A DNA stretch of 64,000 nucleotides from Deltaproteobacteria bacterium. GTDB lineage: Bacteria; Bdellovibrionota; FAC87; UBA2466. Below, one piece after another: positions 48,878 to 56,959 of this stretch. A program made the translations under genes and the position numbers. The stretch lies in the NCBI GenBank assembly GCA_900299195.1, contig OMIX01000093.1:1-64000 (forward strand). The letters are read 5' to 3'. The stretch's first letter is position 1; each line of letters opens with the position of its first letter. Below the pieces are notes generated by a model that saw only the letters and a program-made list of their open reading frames with translations, ran no database searches and was not told the DNA's origin.

Positions 48878-49696
48878 CTAATACTTAGCGTGTTTATCGA
48901 TATAGGATGCTATCTCTTCTTTTAAGGCTTTTTTGAGGGCATCGATTCTTGGAGAAGGAAGCCCATACTTTTTTTGGTCCCATTCTCTCACGGGAACAAT
49001 TTCTCTGACACTGCTTGCGATAAAAACTTCCTGACATTCTTGAAATCGGGCCAACGAGATAAACCCCTCCTCAATTTTGAACAAGGGACGGGCCAAATCC
49101 AGTATATGCCTTCGAGTAATGCTGTCCAAAATTCCCACTTGTAATGACGAAGTCATTAAGGTCTCCCCATCTTTCAAACCAAAAATACTGAAAGTGGTTC
49201 CCTCAGTCACATTCCCAAGACCGTCGCACAGAATAGCATCTTCCCCACCCCGGGCTTTCACTTCTTGAATCGCTAATAAACTATTTAGGTAATTGCTGGT
49301 TTTAATATTAGGGTCTTGAGCCGCCGCTGAATTTCTCACCACTGAAGAGGTTAAAAGTTTTATTCCCCGATTTCTTAGATCCTCTAATTTCTCCGAAAGC
49401 GGCTGAAAAATGATCACCAAAGTGGGTTTGAGATCCTCAAAAGATTCTAGTCCTAGAACAGCCCCCACTCCTCGAGACAAAATCACTCTGAAATAGGCCT
49501 GGTCTCGACCAAATGCCTTAGCAGTCCGATAAATTTCTTGGGTGAGCTCGGCATCGGTCAAAGGCATCGGGATTTTTAATTTTCCGGCTGAACGCTTTAA
49601 GCGCTCAATATGCTCTTCGATAAACAAGGGACAGCGTCCCAGTGCTTTTCCAGTCTCATAAACACCGTCCCCAAATAGAAATCCACGATCAAACAC
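48878..49696 (-). CDS. Class IV PLP aminotransferase (BCAT/D-amino-acid/ADC-lyase-like); N-terminus apparently frameshifted
   Basis: FDRGFLFGDGVYET, SNYLNSLLAIQEVKARGGEDAILCDGLGNVTEGT; missing N-terminal strand found in another frame upstream. Confidence 0.88.
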   Translation of the reverse strand: MFDRGFLFGDGVYETGKALGRCPLFIEEHIERLKRSAGKLKIPMPLTDAELTQEIYRTAKAFGRDQAYFRVILSRGVGAVLGLESFEDLKPTLVIIFQPLSEKLEDLRNRGIKLLTSSVVRNSAAAQDPNIKTSNYLNSLLAIQEVKARGGEDAILCDGLGNVTEGTTFSIFGLKDGETLMTSSLQVGILDSITRRHILDLARPLFKIEEGFISLARFQECQEVFIASSVREIVPVREWDQKKYGLPSPRIDALKKALKEEIASYIDKHAKY

Positions 49697-49848
49697 GGAA
49701 ACTTTGGCGTCTTCTCCAGCAGAAATGTGGCCATTATGTTCACTAAAGCGTTCATTCTAGGTTAATCTTAGAAGTAGGGTAAGTCTGCTGTCAATTTGAC
49801 TTTAAGAAGGCAAAAAGGCACAAGGAAACAACTTTTAAGGACACTGTC

Positions 49849-50628
49849 GTGAGTATCAAACAAATAATTTTCGATTTTTTTTACTATCTCAGCGCTGGAA
49901 CCTTTATCAGTTTTGGCGTGTTACGACAAAATCAGCTCGGTAGAAGATATTTCATTTACCATGGTTTAGGAATCGCAGTGATTATTCTCTGCAGCTACTT
50001 TTTTTCAGGACAAAGCTTTTTGGACAAGGAAGCCACCTACTGGTTGATAGCCTCTCTAGTTTTCATCACAACTTTTTCTCTTACCGTAGGTTATCGAAAT
50101 CGACTCCCCCTGGCTTCTTATTTCCTCGGTGTTTTAACGATATTAGGAATGTTAGTGTTAGAGATCACCACCACTCATCCCTACCCTCTTCACATTCCAC
50201 TGATGATCAATTTGGGATTATCCACACTTTTAATGGGGTTCGCAATGAATGCGATGTGCTTAGGCCACTGGTATTTGGTGCAACCTAAGCTTTCCATCAA
50301 TGAACTTAAACGAGTTTGTCTAGTTCTAGTGATTTTAATTGTGCTCAGATTTCTGTTTGGAACCCTAGGGCTTTACCATACAATCCAAGGAAAATCGGAA
50401 GGTGAAATCTATAGATATCTTCTAGGGAATTCTCAAGGAATCTTTGTTTTGATGCGCTGGTGTTGGGGACTCTTAGGCCCCTTGGGTTTAGCCTACCCCA
50501 TTTGGGCTACGGTCAAAATACGTTCGACACAATCAGCGACAGGAATTTTATATGTCGCAGTTCTTTTTATTATGACTGGAGAGATCTTAAGTCTCTACTT
50601 AGCCTCACAGTTTGGGATTGCGCTTTAA
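49849..50628 (+). CDS. Hypothetical polytopic membrane protein
   Basis: 259 aa, about 8 hydrophobic segments; GTG start. Confidence 0.7.
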   Translation: MSIKQIIFDFFYYLSAGTFISFGVLRQNQLGRRYFIYHGLGIAVIILCSYFFSGQSFLDKEATYWLIASLVFITTFSLTVGYRNRLPLASYFLGVLTILGMLVLEITTTHPYPLHIPLMINLGLSTLLMGFAMNAMCLGHWYLVQPKLSINELKRVCLVLVILIVLRFLFGTLGLYHTIQGKSEGEIYRYLLGNSQGIFVLMRWCWGLLGPLGLAYPIWATVKIRSTQSATGILYVAVLFIMTGEILSLYLASQFGIAL

Positions 50629-51048
50629 ATGGATTTTTCAAGCTTTTGCCCTCATTGCCAATGCTTTCAAGAATATACTCTTCCTGCTTTCGAAGAAAAA
50701 GCATGCCAAAGTTGTAAGAACCCTCTTTTTCCCCATGCCTCAGATAAATTCAAAGAAAGTTTTCACTTCAATCAATGTCCCCACTGTGGTGCTGCTCACT
50801 TGTATCGGCAGAAAGATTTCAACCGCAAACTCGGTTTAATTCTTTTAATTTTGGGAATTGGAATGAGTTTTTTTACCTACGGAATTTCTCTGCTGCTGGT
50901 AACGGTTTTCGACTGGTTTCTCTACAAAAGGGTAGGAGAAGTGGGCTGTTGCTACCAATGCAAATCCCAATTTAGAAACTCGCCCGAAGTAGAAAAGCTT
51001 CCCCAGTTCGATTTGGAACTCCACGATTATTATCAGAATTTATCTTAA
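50629..51048 (+). CDS. Zinc-ribbon membrane protein
   Basis: CPHCQC, CQSC, CPHCGAAH, CCYQC cysteine pairs around a hydrophobic hairpin; ATG directly after upstream TAA. Confidence 0.7.
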   Translation: MDFSSFCPHCQCFQEYTLPAFEEKACQSCKNPLFPHASDKFKESFHFNQCPHCGAAHLYRQKDFNRKLGLILLILGIGMSFFTYGISLLLVTVFDWFLYKRVGEVGCCYQCKSQFRNSPEVEKLPQFDLELHDYYQNLS

Positions 51049-52791
51049 ATGTGTGGTTCCGCCAAAGGGGTTGTTTCGTGATGACTCTTCTCGAAACAGT
51101 TCTCTGTCTTGACGCTCATCAATATCAAGCACCGACCCTTGTCGAAGATTACAAAACCTAGATTCAAATTGATTTCGATCAATCGCATTTTCTCCGGGAG
51201 GTATAACACTCTTTGCGGCCGCTTCTGAGACTCCCAAAGTTCTTGCGATGTCTGCCGCTTTCAGTGGTTTATCAAACTTTTTAACCATCTTAGGAAGTAC
51301 AGGAAAGGGATTTTGGCCGTCGATTGAAAACAACGAACCCGTGGCTCTCTGGGCTTCAAGAAAAATGTTGCTATCCCGAGCGGCTCTTTTAACATAAGTC
51401 TGATTATCGGTAAAAAAGTCCCTGTGGGTCAAACGATTACCAAAAGCATTTCGAAATACGGTATCAGTGGGAGGAATGTCATTGAGTCGATCGGTATAAA
51501 ATTTATCTCCTTTATCTTTCATCTTTCCGCCGCCGATAAATCCACCCGCATGGCAGTCCAAACAAGCCGTGACCGCTGTAATGGCGGGTCCCACCGTGCC
51601 TAAAGCTCCGGTCGCGATTTCAGCAGGGGCTCTTCCCAAAAGATTTCCGGCCGCATTAAATAAAAATCCCTGCATCATCCCATTTCTACCCAAACAGAGC
51701 CACTCTTCTGCATCGTGAGTGAAATTGATCCCATTCTGACGAACATCGCGTGACGCCGATTGTCCCCCTGGAGCGTTTCTATCAATCACGTCTAAGCTAC
51801 GGTAACAGGAGCTTCCGGGAACTCTTTGGCTGGATTGAACTTCAATGACCCTCAAGTTTTTGGTCACTCCAGACTCAAACTCTCCGTCTCGATTGGTCCC
51901 TACGAGCAACTTATTTCCTGAAGTTCTTGTTTTATCTTCTTCTACACCGATGGCTGCAGCAACTTCAGCTCGAGTTTTGGGGGCATTAATAAACTTATAG
52001 TAGTTATCCGGATTCATCGCGAAGGTGATGAGACGATCGAGTCGAAATTTACCAGTACAAGCAAAAGTGGGGTCAGCAGCTTTGAGTAAAGCTAACGCTT
52101 CACCTCGGAAAAAGGGGGACAGATCTAAATCAACAGTCCCATCCGCTTTTATCCTCTCCGGAGGAATTCTTAATCGAACATTAGTCTGAATCGTATTTAA
52201 CAAGAAATTAAGTGAAGCCAACGCAGCTTCCATGGCCTTTTGTGGCCCTAACTTCAGAACATCTTCGTCCATCACAATGTTTTTCAAATCGATGGTGAAC
52301 TTTCCATCGGACACTCCACCATTTCTGAGGAGAAAACGATCTACCGTTTGTCTTTGTCCTGCATTGAACTTGTCTCGGTTTAAAAGAAAAAATTCCCGGG
52401 CCTGTCTCACCGTTTCTACTTCAGAAGCGCCAAGAAGATTTCCGGCACCATCGATAAAGAGACGTCGAACCTCACCGCGTGAATTTCTTTCAATGAGCTC
52501 GTTACCATTTTTTAATAAATTCGAAAACCCTGCTATTTCCTGAACATTATTCCCGTTAATCTGATTATTCACCCCTCTGACCGCATCAAAATTTCCGATA
52601 AATTGTCTTTGGGGCACAAAACCTTGATTGAATCCCCCCTGATTGCGGATCGCCGGCCGAAATACCGTCCTAGAAACAAAAGGCCTTCGTCCAAAAAGTC
52701 TTCTAAAGAAAAAGGCATGGCAAGGCGAAGCTTCGATAATGACTAAAAGAGCTATTAAAATTTTTAAGCTACCGCTGTTCCTCTGCTTCAT
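51040..52791 (-). CDS. Exported protein with a CxxCH (haem c-like) motif
   Basis: Signal peptide; TACLDCHAGGFIGGGKMKDKGDKF. Confidence 0.7.
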   Translation of the reverse strand: MKQRNSGSLKILIALLVIIEASPCHAFFFRRLFGRRPFVSRTVFRPAIRNQGGFNQGFVPQRQFIGNFDAVRGVNNQINGNNVQEIAGFSNLLKNGNELIERNSRGEVRRLFIDGAGNLLGASEVETVRQAREFFLLNRDKFNAGQRQTVDRFLLRNGGVSDGKFTIDLKNIVMDEDVLKLGPQKAMEAALASLNFLLNTIQTNVRLRIPPERIKADGTVDLDLSPFFRGEALALLKAADPTFACTGKFRLDRLITFAMNPDNYYKFINAPKTRAEVAAAIGVEEDKTRTSGNKLLVGTNRDGEFESGVTKNLRVIEVQSSQRVPGSSCYRSLDVIDRNAPGGQSASRDVRQNGINFTHDAEEWLCLGRNGMMQGFLFNAAGNLLGRAPAEIATGALGTVGPAITAVTACLDCHAGGFIGGGKMKDKGDKFYTDRLNDIPPTDTVFRNAFGNRLTHRDFFTDNQTYVKRAARDSNIFLEAQRATGSLFSIDGQNPFPVLPKMVKKFDKPLKAADIARTLGVSEAAAKSVIPPGENAIDRNQFESRFCNLRQGSVLDIDERQDRELFREESSRNNPFGGTTHLR

Positions 52792-53011
52792 AACTTAAAT
52801 CCACAGTTCCTTCCAAAGTCACATTCACTCGAATCTCAACTTGTGGCATTCCTAAGCTGCATTTTGAAGGCCACCAAAACTATTCCAACGTATACCGTCT
52901 TATTCAGAAATAGATTCAGCAACCTTGTTCAAACCTCCGGTGTAACTCAATCTTTTTAACACTTTAAGAATACTGGCTATTTTTTTGACAGTAGTCTTAA
53001 GCTTAATATCG

Positions 53012-53575
53012 CTAAAAACCTCTTCGCCCAAAGCCTCTTGAACTGAGCCCTCTAAACGCGCCAGCAGCGTTTAATTGTCTTACCTGCTCCAAAGTGTCGT
53101 TCCGCAACGGAACAATGGCTCCACCTAAAATTTTTCCGTCATTAAACACCAGGGGTCTGTCGGTGCTAAGCAAATCGGAATCGAACTGTTCAAAAAACTG
53201 ACCCTGGTCATTAACAGCGATATTTGAACTTGCGATTCGACGAAGCCCTCGTCCATTGAGATTTTCGGAAAGTCCCGCCAGTCTGGAAAGATCCCCGGTG
53301 GGGTCTAAGGCCAGGTTTGAGAAGGGGTCAACCGCCCTTCGAGCTAAAGCCAATCTGTCGATATCGTTGAATCTAAAGTTATTGACTCGATTGAAATTTC
53401 TGGCCACCCCACGACGGCGAGGGGCCGGTTGTGCTCTTCGACCAAAAACAGCTCTCCTAAAACCCCCGCGTCTGCGGCGAGCTTCTGCGGTTTCTTCGCT
53501 GAAGACAAAAAGCGAAAGGACCAAGAGAATGAGAAATAAATAACCACGTCGGCTAACATTTTTCCACAGCGACAT
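53012..53575 (-). CDS. Arg/Gly-rich exported hypothetical protein
   Basis: MSLWKNVSRRGYLFLILLVLSLFVFSEE... with GAGGTGG RBS before ATG 53575; RRRRGGFRRAVFGRR mature region; possible recoded C-terminus. Confidence 0.65.
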   Translation of the reverse strand: MSLWKNVSRRGYLFLILLVLSLFVFSEETAEARRRRGGFRRAVFGRRAQPAPRRRGVARNFNRVNNFRFNDIDRLALARRAVDPFSNLALDPTGDLSRLAGLSENLNGRGLRRIASSNIAVNDQGQFFEQFDSDLLSTDRPLVFNDGKILGGAIVPLRNDTLEQVRQLNAAGAFRGLSSRGFGRRGF

Positions 53576-53875
53576 AACCACCTCAACTAGAAGATTCAAC
53601 TCTTATTGAATCCCACTCTTTAAACACTACAGAGAGCATATGAGATGCCACATGAAAGAACTGCGTCAGCCAAAATCGCTAATCCAAAGAATACAGGGCT
53701 TTAGATTCCGTTAAGCTCAGAATACATGAGATGTGAATCCTCTTTGTGGACTGATTAAAAGCGATCCAGTTGACTTGCAAAAAACGGCCTCCAATGGGCT
53801 CCACGTAATTTGTCAGCTGCAGGATGTCCTAGTCTCAAAGGGGCGGTACGAAGCTTCCTAGAATATCGCTAAAAA

Positions 53876-53912
53876 TAAAAAACCCGAACCGTTCGTGACG
53901 GATCGGGCTTTT
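53876..53912 (-). terminator. Rho-independent terminator of the ferredoxin gene
   Basis: Minus strand GCCCGATCCGT-CACGA-ACGGTTCGGGTTTTTTATTTTT, about 45 nt after the ferredoxin stop. Confidence 0.85.
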
Positions 53913-53956
53913 AAAGCGGATTAAGCTAATCGACTCAAACGAAAATCCCAATCGTT

Positions 53957-54295
53957 TTAGGGCCAGTTCGCTGGCACATAACCTTGCGAATCGAGTTTTT
54001 TCAACTCATCCAGCGGTTTTGCTGAAGGCATAGGATCCTTCTTCTGATTGATCACAGGATTAGCTGACGCTCCATCACGGTTGATATCGACATAAGCCTG
54101 AAATTTGCTCGGAAGATTCTCTTCAGAGTAGATAGCTTCCACAGGACAAGCAGGAACGCAAGCATCGCAGTTTACACAAGTGTCTGGATTAATATAAAGG
54201 ATTCTTTCCCCTTCATGGAAAGCGTCCACCGGACAAACCGCCACACAATCGGTATATTTGCAATCAACACAATGCTGAGTCACGATATAAGACAT
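53957..54295 (-). CDS. fdxA: 7Fe/8Fe-type ferredoxin (FdxA-like)
   Basis: CVDCKYTDCVAVCPVDAF and CVNCDACVPACPVEAIY; GGAGG RBS. Confidence 0.94.
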   Translation of the reverse strand: MSYIVTQHCVDCKYTDCVAVCPVDAFHEGERILYINPDTCVNCDACVPACPVEAIYSEENLPSKFQAYVDINRDGASANPVINQKKDPMPSAKPLDELKKLDSQGYVPANWP

Positions 54296-54437
54296 AATTA
54301 CCTCCGAAGTGGATTAAAAATTCCCAATTAGATTACCACCAATACTCCCCTAGGGCGAGCCTAAATTTCGGGCCAAGCCCCTCTTTGCCCCTTGGAGGTG
54401 ATTAACCCTTTGACATCTTCCTCATTGGGCTAACCCT

Positions 54438-54620
54438 CTAACCCTTTACATTTTTTTTAAGACTGCCTTCCCATAAAGAGAGCTGAACTTCAGAAGTGTT
54501 TATTTTAAGAACAGAACGAATCGAAGGGTCTTCTGACTTTCGAGCCCATTCAGCCTTAATCTCATCTGGTATTTCCTTTGCACATAGAACCCAAGCGGAT
54601 GAGTGTCGTGTCTCCCACAT
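54438..54620 (-). CDS. Small hypothetical protein (60 aa)
   Basis: Open reading frame with plausible composition; no motif. Confidence 0.4.
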   Translation of the reverse strand: MWETRHSSAWVLCAKEIPDEIKAEWARKSEDPSIRSVLKINTSEVQLSLWEGSLKKNVKG

Positions 54621-54681
54621 GGACCGACACCCTTAAATCAGTTGTAGTTGATAGCGGATGTGGTTTCGGAGGAAGTGGAAG

Positions 54682-55428
54682 TTGAAGCGGAATATTTTTT
54701 ATTTAAGTCTCTTTCTTGTGTTATTTTCCCTGGGTTGCTCTAAATCTTCTAGCACTAACTCTCCAGTGCGGCCGAACGATCCGACCACCCCGGTCAATCC
54801 AGTCAATCCGCCTACCAATGACCCTTATGGTGGAGACATTCGAGCCAGCGTTCCTATTAACCTGGTGGATAAAACCTCTTATACCGGTTTAATCGATATC
54901 GCTAAACCCGATATAGTCGAGCTTCCCCTCGTTGGAGACGCTAAAGTTAGACTTCAGATTTCCGATTCCCGTTCTCAAAGTATTAATGGAAGCCTTTTCA
55001 TCGCCTTTGAAGACCAAGCAGGTTTCTGGGGTGCACGTTGGGAAAAAGCAGTTAAAAACACCGGAGTTCAAACTTCTTCTAGCTCTGGACGAACCGTCGA
55101 CCTCATTTTTGCTGATGATCTTTTAGTCGTAAGAACTCAAGGCATTGTTGTGAACCAAAACTTTGTCGGTGCCTTGTATTACAGATTAAGACAACCAGGA
55201 GATACTGCTTGCAAAGCTGTGAAGACCTATTGCACGGTCACATGGCCTGGTTTTCCTCCCTATTCTTTTGAAATTCAAGACGGACAAACCTGTCCCGGCT
55301 ATTCTACCCCTGTAGATACCGTGACTCCTTGCCGTAACTACATGAATCCTTCTAACCCTCAAGTTAAGCAATTGGGGACTTTTACTAATACCTTCTCCAA
55401 CATTGCGACTTTACCGGAGGCACAATGA
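54682..55428 (+). CDS. Putative lipoprotein
   Basis: TTG start with GGAGGAAG RBS gives MKRNIFYLSLFLVLFSLGC lipobox (ORF track start 54658 is upstream). Confidence 0.7.
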   Translation: MKRNIFYLSLFLVLFSLGCSKSSSTNSPVRPNDPTTPVNPVNPPTNDPYGGDIRASVPINLVDKTSYTGLIDIAKPDIVELPLVGDAKVRLQISDSRSQSINGSLFIAFEDQAGFWGARWEKAVKNTGVQTSSSSGRTVDLIFADDLLVVRTQGIVVNQNFVGALYYRLRQPGDTACKAVKTYCTVTWPGFPPYSFEIQDGQTCPGYSTPVDTVTPCRNYMNPSNPQVKQLGTFTNTFSNIATLPEAQ

Positions 55429-56129
55429 AAAACTCGACCTCATGGTTGTGGCTTCTCAATCTAGCCACTGCAAGCTTTCTCACTTTGATCGTGGCCTGCG
55501 GAGGCGGAAACAACAACAATAATCCCAATCCCGCTCCAGCCGCTTCAAATCCGGCACCCATTTCTCCCGTAGGACCGATGATACCCGGTTCCAACTGCCC
55601 CATCCTAGGCGGTGGAGTTCCCTTAAACTCCAATGGATCTCCGTTTTTTGGTTCCATGAAATCCAACTCTTCTGGAGCTTGGGGCAACACCAACACTTTG
55701 ACGCTAAACTTATCTTTTGCAAATTACTCGGGTCCAGGAACCCTCATACAAAACCTAATTGGAAGTGGCTCATTTGTGTTTCCCGATTTGAGTTATCTTT
55801 TAGGAACACAGACCAACAATATCAACCTTTGCGTCAGCTCCAATAATGTGGGAGCGGCTGGATATAATCCAGGAACCTTCAATATGGGCAACGGAACCCT
55901 GTCACTCACACTCAACGGGACAGTGCCTGTACCTCTCTACAATCCATTTAACTATTATCCCGGTTCCTACCCACCTTCCCCCTCCAATCAAATGGGACAA
56001 GAAGTGATTCGACTCAACATTGGAATGAGCTGCGCCGCCTATGTTAACAACAACCGAATCTTTGGTTGTGTTGACGTCAGAGTCGGCAATTCGCCCTATG
56101 GAAGAGTCATGCAATATTATTCACGTTAG
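55425..56129 (+). CDS. Putative lipoprotein, Asn/Pro/Gly-rich
   Basis: LTLIVACGGGNNNNNPNP lipobox; ATGA overlap with upstream gene. Confidence 0.75.
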   Translation: MKNSTSWLWLLNLATASFLTLIVACGGGNNNNNPNPAPAASNPAPISPVGPMIPGSNCPILGGGVPLNSNGSPFFGSMKSNSSGAWGNTNTLTLNLSFANYSGPGTLIQNLIGSGSFVFPDLSYLLGTQTNNINLCVSSNNVGAAGYNPGTFNMGNGTLSLTLNGTVPVPLYNPFNYYPGSYPPSPSNQMGQEVIRLNIGMSCAAYVNNNRIFGCVDVRVGNSPYGRVMQYYSR

Positions 56130-56144
56130 AAAAGGACAGCACCC

Positions 56145-56399
56145 GTGAAAGATGATGATAAAACAGTAGAAATTATTATCCCGAATACAAATCCCTCTGT
56201 GAACATCAGCCCAAGCTTAGCTTCTCAGAGTGACATGAGAGTTGCTCACAGAAGCACAACCCATTCAGTGGCTCCCAAAGTGAGTTCCATCGTCGCTCCA
56301 AGCTGGACCGACGTCCTCAAAAGAGAACTATCAGAGGACTGGACCCTACGGGTGCTCGCAGCCCTCACTATTCTAGTTTTAAGTTTATTGGTGCTCTAA
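56145..56399 (+). CDS. Small C-tail-anchored membrane protein
   Basis: 84 aa, hydrophilic N-terminus, C-terminal TM WTLRVLAALTILVLSLLVL. Confidence 0.6.
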   Translation: MKDDDKTVEIIIPNTNPSVNISPSLASQSDMRVAHRSTTHSVAPKVSSIVAPSWTDVLKRELSEDWTLRVLAALTILVLSLLVL

Positions 56400-56413
56400 A
56401 TACCGTCTCAAAG

Positions 56414-56944
56414 TTAGTTCTTCTTGCTAGAACCTTTTCGAGTGGAATTAAACTTTTCAATCACTTGATCGGTCAAATCTTCGGCACTTTGACTAAAGAG
56501 CACTGCCCCTTCATTTTTTTCAAGAATCAAGGTGAACCCTTTTTCTTTTCCGACACTTTCAATCACAGCTCTTAATTCGTCGATAATGGGTTTAGTAAGC
56601 TCTCTTTCCCTTTTTTGGAGATCCATTTGGCTCTCAGCAGCTTCCTTCTGAAGTTCCATAAACTTCTTCTGAAGCTCTTGTTGTTTTTTTGTTTTGTTAG
56701 CATCGTTTAAGAGAGCCGATTTTTTCTCGAAACTTTCTGCTTCTTTTTGAAGTTCGTTTTGTCGCTTCTCCAGTTCCCCTCTCTTGGAGGTCACTTCTTT
56801 TTCTAGTGATTTTTTAGCATTTTTTCCAGCTTCCACATTTTGCAAAGCTTTCTGTAGATCCACTAAACCTAAATGAAAGCCGTCAGAAGCAAAAATGTTT
56901 CCTGTAAAAACCAACACCATTGAAATGATAAAACTTAGACGCAT
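56414..56944 (-). CDS. skp: OmpH/Skp-family periplasmic chaperone
   Basis: Signal peptide, VDLQKALQNVEAGKNAKKSLEKE..., coiled-coil; downstream of bamA. Confidence 0.9.
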   Translation of the reverse strand: MRLSFIISMVLVFTGNIFASDGFHLGLVDLQKALQNVEAGKNAKKSLEKEVTSKRGELEKRQNELQKEAESFEKKSALLNDANKTKKQQELQKKFMELQKEAAESQMDLQKRERELTKPIIDELRAVIESVGKEKGFTLILEKNEGAVLFSQSAEDLTDQVIEKFNSTRKGSSKKN

Positions 56945-56959
56945 ATTTTTTTCCTTTTC

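Noticed and set aside
54658-54681. Upstream ATG extension of the lipoprotein ORF
   Set aside because: The TTG at 54682 has a better placed RBS and gives a cleaner signal peptide.
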